Source: Gemmatimonadaceae bacterium (GTDB lineage Bacteria; Gemmatimonadota; Gemmatimonadetes; Gemmatimonadales; Gemmatimonadaceae). Taken from it: a stretch of DNA of 21,474 nt. The notes under the pieces were generated by a model that saw nothing but the letters and a program-made list of their open reading frames with translations, was not told the origin of the DNA and did not search any database. The stretch covers positions 1 through 21,474 of the forward strand of contig JALOPO010000020.1 of the NCBI GenBank assembly GCA_025453855.1. The letters are read 5' to 3'. Positions within the stretch are counted from its first letter, which is position 1, and the number at the start of each line of letters is the position of its first letter. Made by a program: the position numbers and the translations under genes. Below, piece after piece: positions 14,976 through 21,474 of this stretch.

Positions 14976-15162
14976 GACACATGCCGCGCCCGCCGTGGGC
15001 GGTGCGCAGACGTGGGCCATCACGCTCGCACCGAGCGGTGACGCGGCGTGATGGGCACCGCTTCGTGCAGCTGCGATCTCGGTCGCGACTATCGGGGTGT
15101 CGCACCACCGCCGCACCCGGGACGCCCCTGTGTGTTGCGTTGGTGCATCGCCGAGGTCGACC

Positions 15163-16737
15163 GTGAGCGGTGCGGCGCGAGGTGGGCCTCTTCTTCGCGG
15201 GGCGACGCTGCAGCTCGCGGCGAACGCGCTGCGCTTCGGCGTCATCGCCGCCGCCGGCATCGTGCTCGCGCGGCTGCTCAGCCCCGTCGAGTTCGGCATC
15301 TGGGCGATCGCGGCGAGCGTCCTCTCCCTCGCCGAGAGCGTGCGCGGCTTCGGCTATCTGCAGGCGATCCTCGTCCATCCGTCCCCGACCGAGCAGCTGC
15401 TGCGGTCGAGTACGCTCGATGTCCGTCGTCGCCTCGTGGCGGCGTATCTGCTCCTGGTCGCCATCGCCGGTGTCGGCACGCTCGTCTATCCGCGCGTCCC
15501 TCTTGTGGAGCTCGTCGCCGTGGCCGGCGTCGGTGTTGTGCTCTCGGGACTGAGTGTGGTCGCCGAGGCGCGCCTGCAGCGTGCCGTGCAGCTCCGGGCG
15601 GTCGCCGCCGGCGACGTCGGCGCGACGCTCGTCGGGTCGCTCCTCGCGATCGCCATCGCCTGGTCGGGGGGCGGCGTCTGGGCGTTCGTCGCGCAGTATG
15701 TCTGCGTCGCGAGCGTGCGGTCGGCGCTGATCGTCCTCGGCGTCCGGCGCCTGCAGGTGGCGGAGGGGGCGGGGAAGGCCGCCGCGCCCGCGAGCGTGCA
15801 TGGCGCGGACACCGCCGAACGTGCCCTCGCCGGCGTGCGCGCCTACAGCGGTCGCGCCATCCGGAACCAGCTCGCGCTGCAGCTTGGTCGCGTGTCGGAT
15901 CGTCTCGTGGTCGGTGCAGGACTGCCGACCGCCTCGCTCGGTCTCTACGACGTGGCGCAGCGCTGGACGCTGCATCCCAGCGAACAGGTCTTCACGCCGC
16001 TGTCCGCGATCGCGATCGCGACGCTCGGTCGCGCGCTGCGGGGTCCACGATCACCGGACACGGCGATGCGTCTTCGCGCCACACTCTCGCTGCCGCTGGT
16101 CATGACGTGCGGCGCGGCCGTCGTGCTCGCGCTCGAAGCTCCCACGCTCGCGACGATCGTGCTGGGCGACCAGTGGACGCCGGTGATCCCGATCGTCCGG
16201 GCGCTCAGCCTCGGGACCGTCGGCGCCTCGCTCGTCAAGCTCGCTCGCTGGCTCGCGTTCGCGACCGACCAGGTCTCGCGTCAGGGACGCCACGCGCTGG
16301 CGGCCGCACCGCTGCTGGCCACCGTTGCCATGCTCACGGTCTCGGAAGGGGTGGTCATCGTGGCGCTGGCGCTCGGCGTGAGCAGCTGCGTGGTGGGTGG
16401 CGCGATGTTCCACGACATCGGGCGCCGCGCCGGCTTCAGTGCGCGCGAGCTCGCGGGCATCGTCGCGCGGCCGCTCGGCTGCGCGGGTGCGGGGTGGGGG
16501 GCGGGGCTCCTCGCGCACCGGTTTCTCGCGCACGGCCGGCCGGGTGTGGCACTCTCCGCCATGTGCGCCGGGCTCACGGTCGGCGTCATCGCCGCCACCT
16601 GGTTCGCGCTCCCCGACGGCCGGTCGATGTTGGCGGCGCTGCAGGCGCCGAACGCGCTGGACGAAGAACGGAGCCCGCCGGATGGGATGTCGGCGGTCGC
16701 CGACGTCACGACGTCGAGCGTGGTGGCTCCGCCTTGA
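15163..16737 (+). CDS. Wzx-like polysaccharide flippase (MOP superfamily)
   Basis: 524 residues from GTG 15163, chosen because GAGG lies six bases upstream and the protein then begins MSGAARGGPLLRGATLQLAA, a typical short cytoplasmic lead into the first helix. An earlier in-frame GTG at 15097 would add 22 Arg/Cys-containing residues. Some twelve or more hydrophobic helices follow, the first with ANALRFGVIAAAGIVLARLLSP and the motif VEFGIWA seen in Polysacc_synt_3 proteins; LGLYDVAQRWTLHPSEQ marks the start of the second half. The family flips lipid-linked oligosaccharides to the outer face of the inner membrane. It diverges from the seven-gene glycosyltransferase operon, which it most likely serves. 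Its last 32 bases overlap the end of the convergent regulator gene. The last 40 residues are polar and probably cytoplasmic. Confidence 0.85.
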   Translation: MSGAARGGPLLRGATLQLAANALRFGVIAAAGIVLARLLSPVEFGIWAIAASVLSLAESVRGFGYLQAILVHPSPTEQLLRSSTLDVRRRLVAAYLLLVAIAGVGTLVYPRVPLVELVAVAGVGVVLSGLSVVAEARLQRAVQLRAVAAGDVGATLVGSLLAIAIAWSGGGVWAFVAQYVCVASVRSALIVLGVRRLQVAEGAGKAAAPASVHGADTAERALAGVRAYSGRAIRNQLALQLGRVSDRLVVGAGLPTASLGLYDVAQRWTLHPSEQVFTPLSAIAIATLGRALRGPRSPDTAMRLRATLSLPLVMTCGAAVVLALEAPTLATIVLGDQWTPVIPIVRALSLGTVGASLVKLARWLAFATDQVSRQGRHALAAAPLLATVAMLTVSEGVVIVALALGVSSCVVGGAMFHDIGRRAGFSARELAGIVARPLGCAGAGWGAGLLAHRFLAHGRPGVALSAMCAGLTVGVIAATWFALPDGRSMLAALQAPNALDEERSPPDGMSAVADVTTSSVVAPP

Positions 16738-18031
16738 GCTTCTGGTAGAGCGTCGATCGCGAGATCCCCAGCAGGGCGGCCGCCGCCGATCGGTTGTTGC
16801 CCGTCGCCTTGAGGGCCGCCGAGATGGCACGCTGCTCCGCGGCTTCGAGTGTCATGATGCTGCCGTCGTCCTGGCTCGTCGCACCAGCGACCACCGGCAG
16901 TCCGAGGTGGATGGGCTCGATCGGAGCGCCTTCCGCCAGGATGGCGGCACGCCAGAGGGTGTTCTTCAGTTCGCGGATGTTGCCGGGCCATGCATAGCCG
17001 ATGAGCCGCTCCGTGGCCGAGGCCGCGAGGGTGGCGCCACGCGGCAGCAGCCCCGCCGCGAGCGCGGGAATGGCGTCGCGTCGCGCACGGAGTGGCGGGA
17101 GCGTGATGGTGAGCACCTGCAGCCGGTAGTAGAGGTCGGCGCGGAAGCTCCCCGCGTTCACTGCATCGGGGAGATGACGATGCGTGGCACAGATGACGCG
17201 CGCCGCGGATCGTAGCTCCGACGTGCCACCAAGGCGCCGGTATCGCTGCTCCTCGATCACCTTGAGCAGCTTCGGCTGCACTTCGAGCGAGAGTTCACCC
17301 ACCTCGTCGAGAAAGACGCTCCCCGCGCTCGCGACCTCGAGCAGTCCGCGCTTGGCCTGCTTGGCATCGGTGAAGGCACCACGTTCGTGGCCGAAGAGCT
17401 CGCTCTCGAGGAAGGTCGAGCTCAGCGAGGCACCGTTCACCTCGACGAAGGGCTGCGCGGCGCGCCGCGACTCGTCGTGGATCCGGCGCGCGACCCATCC
17501 CTTGCCGGTCCCCGTCTCGCCGAGGATGAGCACCGGCGCATCGTCGTTGCGCGCGGCGAGTTCGACCAGCTTCTCGAAGCTCGGCTGGAGCGCCGTGGCG
17601 GTGAGGGTGCCGGCGTCGTGATCGCCCCGCTCGCGGGCACGCAGCAGCGCGACCTCGCGGCGCAGGCGCACCGTCTCCATGGCGCGCCGCACCGCGGCGT
17701 CGAGCGCCTCCAGGTCGATCGGCTTCTGCAGCAGGTCCACCGCGCCGCGCTGCATCGCGCGCACCGCCGTCGGGACGTCGGCATGACCGGTGAGCACGAT
17801 CACCGCCACGTCCTCGTCGTCGGCTCGCAGGGCATCGAGCAGGGCCAGGCCGTCGCCGTCGGGGAGTCGCAGGTCGACGAGCACCACGTCCGGCAGGCGC
17901 GCGGCCGCGCGCGCCCGTCCCGACTCGGCCGTCGCCGCCGTCTCGACGTCGTAGCCGACCGTGGCGAAGAACTCGGCCAGCGTCTCGCGGACGACCGGCT
18001 CGTCATCGATCACGAGCACCGAGGCGCTCAC
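16706..18031 (-). CDS. NtrC-family response regulator (receiver, AAA+, Fis HTH)
   Basis: 441 residues from a GTG that overlaps the kinase stop (GTGA). The receiver has Asp9/Asp10, phospho-acceptor Asp53 (VVLVDLRLPDGDG), Thr81 and Lys103 (LQKPIDL). The AAA+ domain has Walker A GETGTGKG (171-178), Walker B VFLDEVGE (239-246), YRL and WPGNIRELKN. The sigma54-contact loop reads GAFTDA (218-223) instead of GAFTGA. A Fis-type helix-turn-helix (NNRSAAAALLGISRSTLYQKLK) ends the protein. All catalytic residues for ATP hydrolysis are present, so it should act as a phosphorylation-controlled activator, most likely of sigma54 promoters. Targets are unknown; the polysaccharide genes next door are candidates, but no sigma54 promoter was seen there. 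The 3' end overlaps the flippase gene by 32 bases on the opposite strand. Confidence 0.92.
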   Translation of the reverse strand: MSASVLVIDDEPVVRETLAEFFATVGYDVETAATAESGRARAAARLPDVVLVDLRLPDGDGLALLDALRADDEDVAVIVLTGHADVPTAVRAMQRGAVDLLQKPIDLEALDAAVRRAMETVRLRREVALLRARERGDHDAGTLTATALQPSFEKLVELAARNDDAPVLILGETGTGKGWVARRIHDESRRAAQPFVEVNGASLSSTFLESELFGHERGAFTDAKQAKRGLLEVASAGSVFLDEVGELSLEVQPKLLKVIEEQRYRRLGGTSELRSAARVICATHRHLPDAVNAGSFRADLYYRLQVLTITLPPLRARRDAIPALAAGLLPRGATLAASATERLIGYAWPGNIRELKNTLWRAAILAEGAPIEPIHLGLPVVAGATSQDDGSIMTLEAAEQRAISAALKATGNNRSAAAALLGISRSTLYQKLKAEPPRSTS

Positions 18032-19521
18032 GCGCCCCCCGTCGCCGAGGACGCGAGCGGCGGGAGCGTGAGCGTGACGGCGGTGCCGACGTCGGGCGCG
18101 CTCTCGATCGCGATCGTCCCGCCGAGCTCTTCCATGATGCGCCGGCAGAGAGCGAGCCCGATGCCGGTGCCGCCGCTCTTGAGGGAGAAGAAGATCTCGA
18201 AGACACGCGGGAGCGCGTCGGCCGGGATCGGCGGCCCGCCGTTGTGCAGCCGGCAGCGCCACCCGCCATGCGGCAGGACGCTGCTCTGGAGCGTGAGCAT
18301 GCTTCCCTCGGGCGCGGCATCGATGGCGTTCACGAGGATGTTGAGCAGCACCTGCCCCAACTGCGCCCCGTCGAAGCGAACCATCACGCCACCATCGGGT
18401 CTCGATCTTGTCATCGTGAGCCCGGACTCCTCGAGGCGCTGCCGATTGGCGTCGAGCACCTCGTCCCAGAGCTCATCCGGGTCGCCATCGCGCAGGACGA
18501 GCGGCTGCGGCCGCCCGTACTCCAGCAGCGACGAGAGCATCCCGTTGAGTCGCTCGACCTCGCGCAGGATGCGCGTCACGTTCCGGTCGACCGCCGGGTC
18601 ATCCTTGGCGCGAAGGCGGAGGAGCTGCGCGGCGCTCGAGATGCCGAAGAGCGGATTGCGCAGCTCGTGCGCCACCCCGGCCGCCACCTCGCCGATCGCC
18701 TCCAGGCGCCGCTTCTGCTCCACGCGACGCACGAGGAAGCTGCGATCGATCGCCGCCGCCGTCTGCGCCGCGACGGTGCGCAGCACGCCCCGCGCCTCCT
18801 CCACATCGTGAACACTCTCGAGCCACCAACTGCGCACCGTGATGGCACCGAGCACGCCTTCCTCGCTGATGATCGGTGCCGAGACCTCGTGGCCGCCGCT
18901 CCCCGACGCGTGGACCACGGTCTCGCCCGCCGCGAGGCACTCGAGCCAGTCCGGGCGGAGCCGCGTCTCCACGGCCTGCGCCTCCTCGTCGTACCCCGCG
19001 AGCTGGACGGCCGAGAGCGCGAGCGTCTCGTCGTCCGCGACCGCGATCGCGAGTGCGTCGATGCGGAGCGCGCGCTGGAGCTGCAGCGCCACCTCCCGAT
19101 AGACGCGCTCCAGGTCGATCGAGGTCGACAGCGCGAGCCCCGTGGCGATCAGCGCATCGCGCGTGCGGTGCGAGTCGGTCGTGTCGGGGGTGGCGACCAC
19201 ATAGCCCCCCCACGCGCCGTCCTCGTCGCGCCAGCGTGCGACGTGGAGCTGGATCATGCGTCCGTCGCCGCCCACGCGCCCTTCCCAGCGGACCATCGCC
19301 GGCTCGCCTGCCGCCAGGCGCTCGAAGGCATGGCTGAAGGCGTCCCCCGCGTCGGCGAGCGGGAGGAGGGCGCGGATGTCGAGGTCGAGGACGTCCGCGT
19401 GGCGGGCCGATGCCGCGCTGTTCGCGTGCCGCACGATGCCCGCGGCATCGGTGAGGTAGACGCCGAAGGGAAGCGCATCGACGGCGACACGGGCGAACAT
19501 CGTCCCATCACGTACCGGCAT
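18028..19521 (-). CDS. Soluble PAS-GAF sensor histidine kinase
   Basis: 497 residues without membrane segments. A PAS domain covers about 8-110 (ALPFGVYLTDAAGIVRHANS), a GAF domain about 130-262 (ending RTVAAQTAAAIDRSFL), a HisKA dimerisation domain has phospho-acceptor His285 in GVAHELRNPLFGISSAAQLL, and the HATPase domain shows Asn398 (NILVNAIDAAPEG) and GGTGIGLALCRRIMEELGG. The organisation is that of NtrB-like cytosolic kinases that feed an NtrC-type regulator, here the next gene with a four-base overlap. The GAF or PAS domain should sense a cytoplasmic ligand or redox state that cannot be named. ATG 19521 has no Shine-Dalgarno; a CATATT hexamer ends seven bases upstream of it, so the message may be leaderless. 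A second ATG lies seven codons in. Confidence 0.92.
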   Translation of the reverse strand: MPVRDGTMFARVAVDALPFGVYLTDAAGIVRHANSAASARHADVLDLDIRALLPLADAGDAFSHAFERLAAGEPAMVRWEGRVGGDGRMIQLHVARWRDEDGAWGGYVVATPDTTDSHRTRDALIATGLALSTSIDLERVYREVALQLQRALRIDALAIAVADDETLALSAVQLAGYDEEAQAVETRLRPDWLECLAAGETVVHASGSGGHEVSAPIISEEGVLGAITVRSWWLESVHDVEEARGVLRTVAAQTAAAIDRSFLVRRVEQKRRLEAIGEVAAGVAHELRNPLFGISSAAQLLRLRAKDDPAVDRNVTRILREVERLNGMLSSLLEYGRPQPLVLRDGDPDELWDEVLDANRQRLEESGLTMTRSRPDGGVMVRFDGAQLGQVLLNILVNAIDAAPEGSMLTLQSSVLPHGGWRCRLHNGGPPIPADALPRVFEIFFSLKSGGTGIGLALCRRIMEELGGTIAIESAPDVGTAVTLTLPPLASSATGGA

Positions 19522-19549
19522 GCGGGGGAATATGGGGCGGGAAACGGCA

Positions 19550-19585
19550 GCGGGCGCCGCCCCCGCTCGGGAGGGCGACGCCCGC
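19550..19585 (-). terminator. Hairpin terminator after the two-block charged protein gene
   Basis: GCGGGCG (19550-19556) pairs with CGCCCGC (19579-19585), and after one mismatch CGCCC (19558-19562) pairs with GGGCG (19573-19577), giving a 12-bp stem with a 10-base loop. It starts 15 bases past the stop codon. On the minus strand it is followed by TGCCGTTTCCC, a short T-run, so termination is plausible but not textbook. Confidence 0.55.
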
Positions 19586-19600
19586 GCACGCGGCGGCAGC

Positions 19601-20614
19601 TCAGCGGCGCTTCGCGCCCTTCTTCGCGGGCGCCTTGTTCCCCTTCGACGCCGGCCGTGCCGCCTTCTTCGCGGGCACCTTGCCCGCGGCCTTCTTCGCC
19701 GGCGCCTTGGCCTTGGTGACCGGGCGCGCGGCCTGCTTCGCCGGAGCCTTCGACGCCGCCTTCTTCGCCGGTGCCTTGGCCTTCGTGGCGGGGCGCGCCG
19801 GTGCCTTCGCGCTCGTCCCCGCCTTCTTCGCCGGCGCCTTCGCCGCGGTCCTGCTCACCTTGGCGGGCGCCCCCTTGCCAGCCGCCTTCGTGGCGGCGGG
19901 CCTGGGCGCCGGTGCCTTGGCGGCTGTCTTCGTCGCCGGCGCCTTGGTTGCCGGCGCCTTGCTTGCCGGAGCCTTGGCGGCAGGCGCCTTGGCCGGCACC
20001 GCCTTGGTCGGCGCTGCCGTGGGGGCCGCCGCGACGGTCGTCGCCGACGTCTTCGCGGCCGGAGCCTTGGGCGTGACCGCCCTGGGAACCGCCGTCGCCT
20101 TCGGCGCGGGCGCAGCCGCCGGTGCGGGCGCCGAGGCGTCATCGGCACGTGCGGGCGCCGGCGCCGCTGCGACGGCCGCGGGCTTCGCCTCCTTCGCTGC
20201 CCTGGCCGCCGGCGCCTTCACCTTGGGCGCCTTCGGGGCCGGGGGCGGCCCATCGAGATCGATGTCGTCGTCGCCGCCGAGGTCGAGCTCGGGCTCCTCG
20301 TCCAGCGGGGACTCCTCGGCCACCACCTCGTCGCCCGGCACGCGCATCCCGGGCTCCTCGTCCACATCCTCCTCGATCACGACGCCCGGATCCTCCTCGA
20401 GCTCCTCCTCGTCGACGGACGCCTCGTCGGGATCGTCGAAGAGCGACTCGCGCTCGCGCTTCATGATCGGCGCGTAGCCCGGGCCGTCCTCGTCCTCATC
20501 CTCCTCCTCCTCGTCCTCCTCGTACATGGGGTCCGAGTCGTAGTAGTCGTCTTCGTCGTCGTCGCGGCCGCGAAGGCGGAGCTCCGGGTCGTCGAACGGG
20601 CCGAACTGCGGCAT
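19601..20614 (-). CDS. Charge-segregated protein: acidic N-terminal half, histone-H1-like C-terminal half
   Basis: 337 residues from ATG 20614, with GGAGG nine bases upstream. Residues 1-121 contain about 56 Asp/Glu against 7 Lys/Arg by hand count, including EEDEEEEDEDED near 32-43. Residues 122-337 contain about 50 Lys/Arg against 3 acidic residues, built from Ala/Pro/Lys repeats such as KAPAKKA, KAPATKAPATK and KVPAKKAARPASK. The two halves nearly balance in charge. The C-terminal half resembles histone H1 tails, chlamydial Hc1 and AlgP-type bacterial proteins, which bind DNA loosely; the acidic half is absent from those and could neutralise the tail, bind basic proteins, or act as a histone-chaperone-like domain. 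No cysteine, signal peptide or folded domain is visible, so it is probably disordered. Single gene with its own promoter and terminator. Name and function are not established. Confidence 0.85.
   Translation of the reverse strand: MPQFGPFDDPELRLRGRDDDEDDYYDSDPMYEEDEEEEDEDEDGPGYAPIMKRERESLFDDPDEASVDEEELEEDPGVVIEEDVDEEPGMRVPGDEVVAEESPLDEEPELDLGGDDDIDLDGPPPAPKAPKVKAPAARAAKEAKPAAVAAAPAPARADDASAPAPAAAPAPKATAVPRAVTPKAPAAKTSATTVAAAPTAAPTKAVPAKAPAAKAPASKAPATKAPATKTAAKAPAPRPAATKAAGKGAPAKVSRTAAKAPAKKAGTSAKAPARPATKAKAPAKKAASKAPAKQAARPVTKAKAPAKKAAGKVPAKKAARPASKGNKAPAKKGAKRR
19610..20080 (-). repeat. Degenerate coding repeats for the KAPAKKA tail
   Basis: The DNA encoding the basic tail is a series of imperfect repeats around CTTCTTCGCCGG(C/T)GCCTTGGC on the plus strand; the stretches starting near 19690 and 19759 are longer related copies. 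Such a tract can change copy number by in-frame recombination, altering tail length without breaking the frame. Confidence 0.7.
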
Positions 20615-20688
20615 GAGGAGGGGCCTCCGAACGGAAGGGGCAGGACGCGACCAGCGGGAATGGGGCGCGACCGCGCCCACGCGTTGCC

Positions 20689-20717
20689 GGTATAGCAGCG
20701 CTCGCGCGCGACGTCAA
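20689..20717 (-). promoter_or_regulatory. Sigma70-like promoter of the two-block charged protein gene
   Basis: On the minus strand TTGACG at 20717-20712 and TATACC at 20694-20689 are separated by exactly 17 bases, five and four of six matches to the consensus. This is the best promoter seen in the window. It predicts a leader of about 65-70 bases before ATG 20614. Confidence 0.7.
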
Positions 20718-20845
20718 GCATTGCGATGTCCCGTGACGCGTCGTGCGCGCTCCGGCGCGAGGCGCACGTGCACCGGAGCACGCGCGGCGCACCCGTGCCG
20801 TCACTGCGCACCGTGCAGCGGCACCGCGCGACCCGGCGTGCGCCC

Positions 20846-21474
20846 TCAGTCCCCGGCGACCGGGAGCGCGTCGCCTGCGGGCGCACCTCCGGTGCGACGA
20901 CGCAGCGCCCCCACCAGGTCGTCGAGGAGCGTGTAGACCACCGGCACCACGAAGAGCGTCAGGATCGTGCTCGTCACCAGCCCGCCCACCACCGCCCGCC
21001 CCATCGGCGCGCGCTGCTCGGCCCCCGCGCCGAGTGCGAAGGCGAGGGGGAGCATGCCGGCGATCATCGCCACCGTGGTCATGATGATCGGGCGCAGGCG
21101 GATGCGCGCCGATGCGAGCAGCGCGGTGCGGCGATCGTCGCCCTGCTCGCGGCGGTGGTTCGCGAAGTCGACGAGGAGGATCCCGTTCTTCGTCACCAGG
21201 CCGAGGAGCATGATGATCCCGATCATCGTCATCACGTTCAGGTTCCCCTTCGTGAGCAGCAGCGCGACGGCCACGCCGATGAACGAGAGCGGGAGCGAGA
21301 GCATGATCGCCAGCGGCTGCAGGAACGAGCCGAAGAGCGAGGCGAGGATCAGGTAGATGAAGACCACCGCCAGCACGAGCGCCTCGCCGACGTAGCCCTT
21401 GGTCTCGTTCAGGTTCTGCACGTCGCCGCGGAAGACGGTGCGGTAGCCGGCCGGGATCCCCACCGAGTCGATCG
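20846..21474 (-). CDS. RND-family efflux transporter (AcrB/MdtB type), C-terminal part
   Basis: About 208 residues before the stop at 20848-20846; the gene continues past base 21474, where its N-terminal four-fifths must lie (the family is about 1,030 residues). Visible parts are the end of the second porter domain (GYRTVFRGDVQNLNETKGY) and the last five membrane helices, including VVFIYLILASLFGSFLQPL, LPLSFIGVAVALLLTKGNLN, GIIMLLGLVTKNGILLVDFA, and IRLRPIIMTTVAMIAGMLPLA. These are the strongly conserved motifs of proton-driven RND pumps, and the alternation matches hydrophobe/amphiphile exporters rather than heavy-metal CusA types, though that split is not certain. Works with a periplasmic adaptor and an outer-membrane channel. 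The short tail after the last helix (GALRRRTGGAPAGDALPVAGD) is cytoplasmic. Confidence 0.93.
   Translation of the reverse strand, partial: IDSVGIPAGYRTVFRGDVQNLNETKGYVGEALVLAVVFIYLILASLFGSFLQPLAIMLSLPLSFIGVAVALLLTKGNLNVMTMIGIIMLLGLVTKNGILLVDFANHRREQGDDRRTALLASARIRLRPIIMTTVAMIAGMLPLAFALGAGAEQRAPMGRAVVGGLVTSTILTLFVVPVVYTLLDDLVGALRRRTGGAPAGDALPVAGD

Larger units (their letters stand above)
14864..15162. other. Divergent spacer between the glycosyltransferase operon and the flippase
   Basis: No gene is supported here. The spacer must hold both divergent promoters, but no confident sigma70 pair was found. It contains two strong dyads next to the operon start (14889-14918 and 14925-14975) and a cluster of overlapping short dyads at 15021-15040 (CGCTCG/CGAGCG and CACCG/CGGTG). 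A sigma54-type GG-N10-GC match with correct spacing was looked for and not found. Confidence 0.5.

Noticed and set aside
15050..15140. Sigma54 (-24/-12) promoter for the flippase
   Set aside because: GG and GC pairs such as in GGGCACCGCTTCGTGC are present but at the wrong spacing; no GG-N10-GC match with the right context was found.
20698..20845. Small RNA or terminator between the two-block charged protein promoter and the RND gene end
   Set aside because: The stretch is GC-rich with short overlapping dyads only, without a T-run or promoter on the plus strand; nothing specific could be supported.

Overview
The window is about 70% GC by eye. Genes are packed tightly, mostly on the minus strand, with overlapping stop/start codons. 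The mix of PD40 (TolB-like) lipoprotein, S41 protease, NtrC-type two-component pair, RND pump and lysine/alanine-rich histone-H1-like protein fits a high-GC environmental Gram-negative bacterium. Gemmatimonadota is my best guess, an inference from gene style only. I see no tRNA, rRNA, CRISPR array, insertion sequence or integrase.

Layout. 1-636 (minus) is the N-terminal part of an SPFH/stomatin-like membrane protein, cut by the window edge. 637-1027 is non-coding with several dyads. 1028-2152 (minus) is a PD40 beta-propeller lipoprotein. 2263-3879 (minus) is a PDZ-S41 carboxyl-terminal processing protease, followed by two hairpins, the second an intrinsic terminator ending only nine bases before the PD40 start codon. 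4073-5540 (minus) is a two-gene unit: a MerR-type regulator broken by a 23-bp tandem duplication, then a RepA-like replication-initiator-family protein.

5723-14863 (minus) is a polysaccharide locus. Seven genes run in one direction with ATGA/GTGA/TGATG overlaps: a Gfo/Idh/MocA oxidoreductase, a GT4 glycosyltransferase, an EDH-type GT2-like protein, a GT2, an FAD-dependent UDP-galactopyranose-mutase-like oxidoreductase, a second GT2 with a membrane tail, and a GT-C membrane glycosyltransferase. A possible 70-residue ORF and a stand-alone receiver protein follow. A Wzx-like flippase (15163-16737, plus) diverges from the operon across a spacer with two strong dyads. Together these genes look like sugar modification, sequential glycosyl transfer on a lipid carrier and export across the inner membrane. 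No clear Wzy, Wzz or priming transferase lies in the window.

16706-19521 (minus) is a soluble PAS-GAF histidine kinase translationally overlapped with an NtrC-family regulator, whose 3' end overlaps the flippase tail to tail by 32 bp. 19601-20614 (minus) encodes an unusual two-block protein, a strongly acidic half followed by a KAPAKKA-type basic half, with its own sigma70-like promoter and a hairpin terminator. 20846-21474 (minus) is the C-terminal end of an RND efflux pump cut by the window edge.

Most unusual items: the frame-breaking 23-bp duplication in the regulator upstream of the rep-like gene, the charge-segregated histone-H1-like protein, and the terminator abutting the PD40 start codon.
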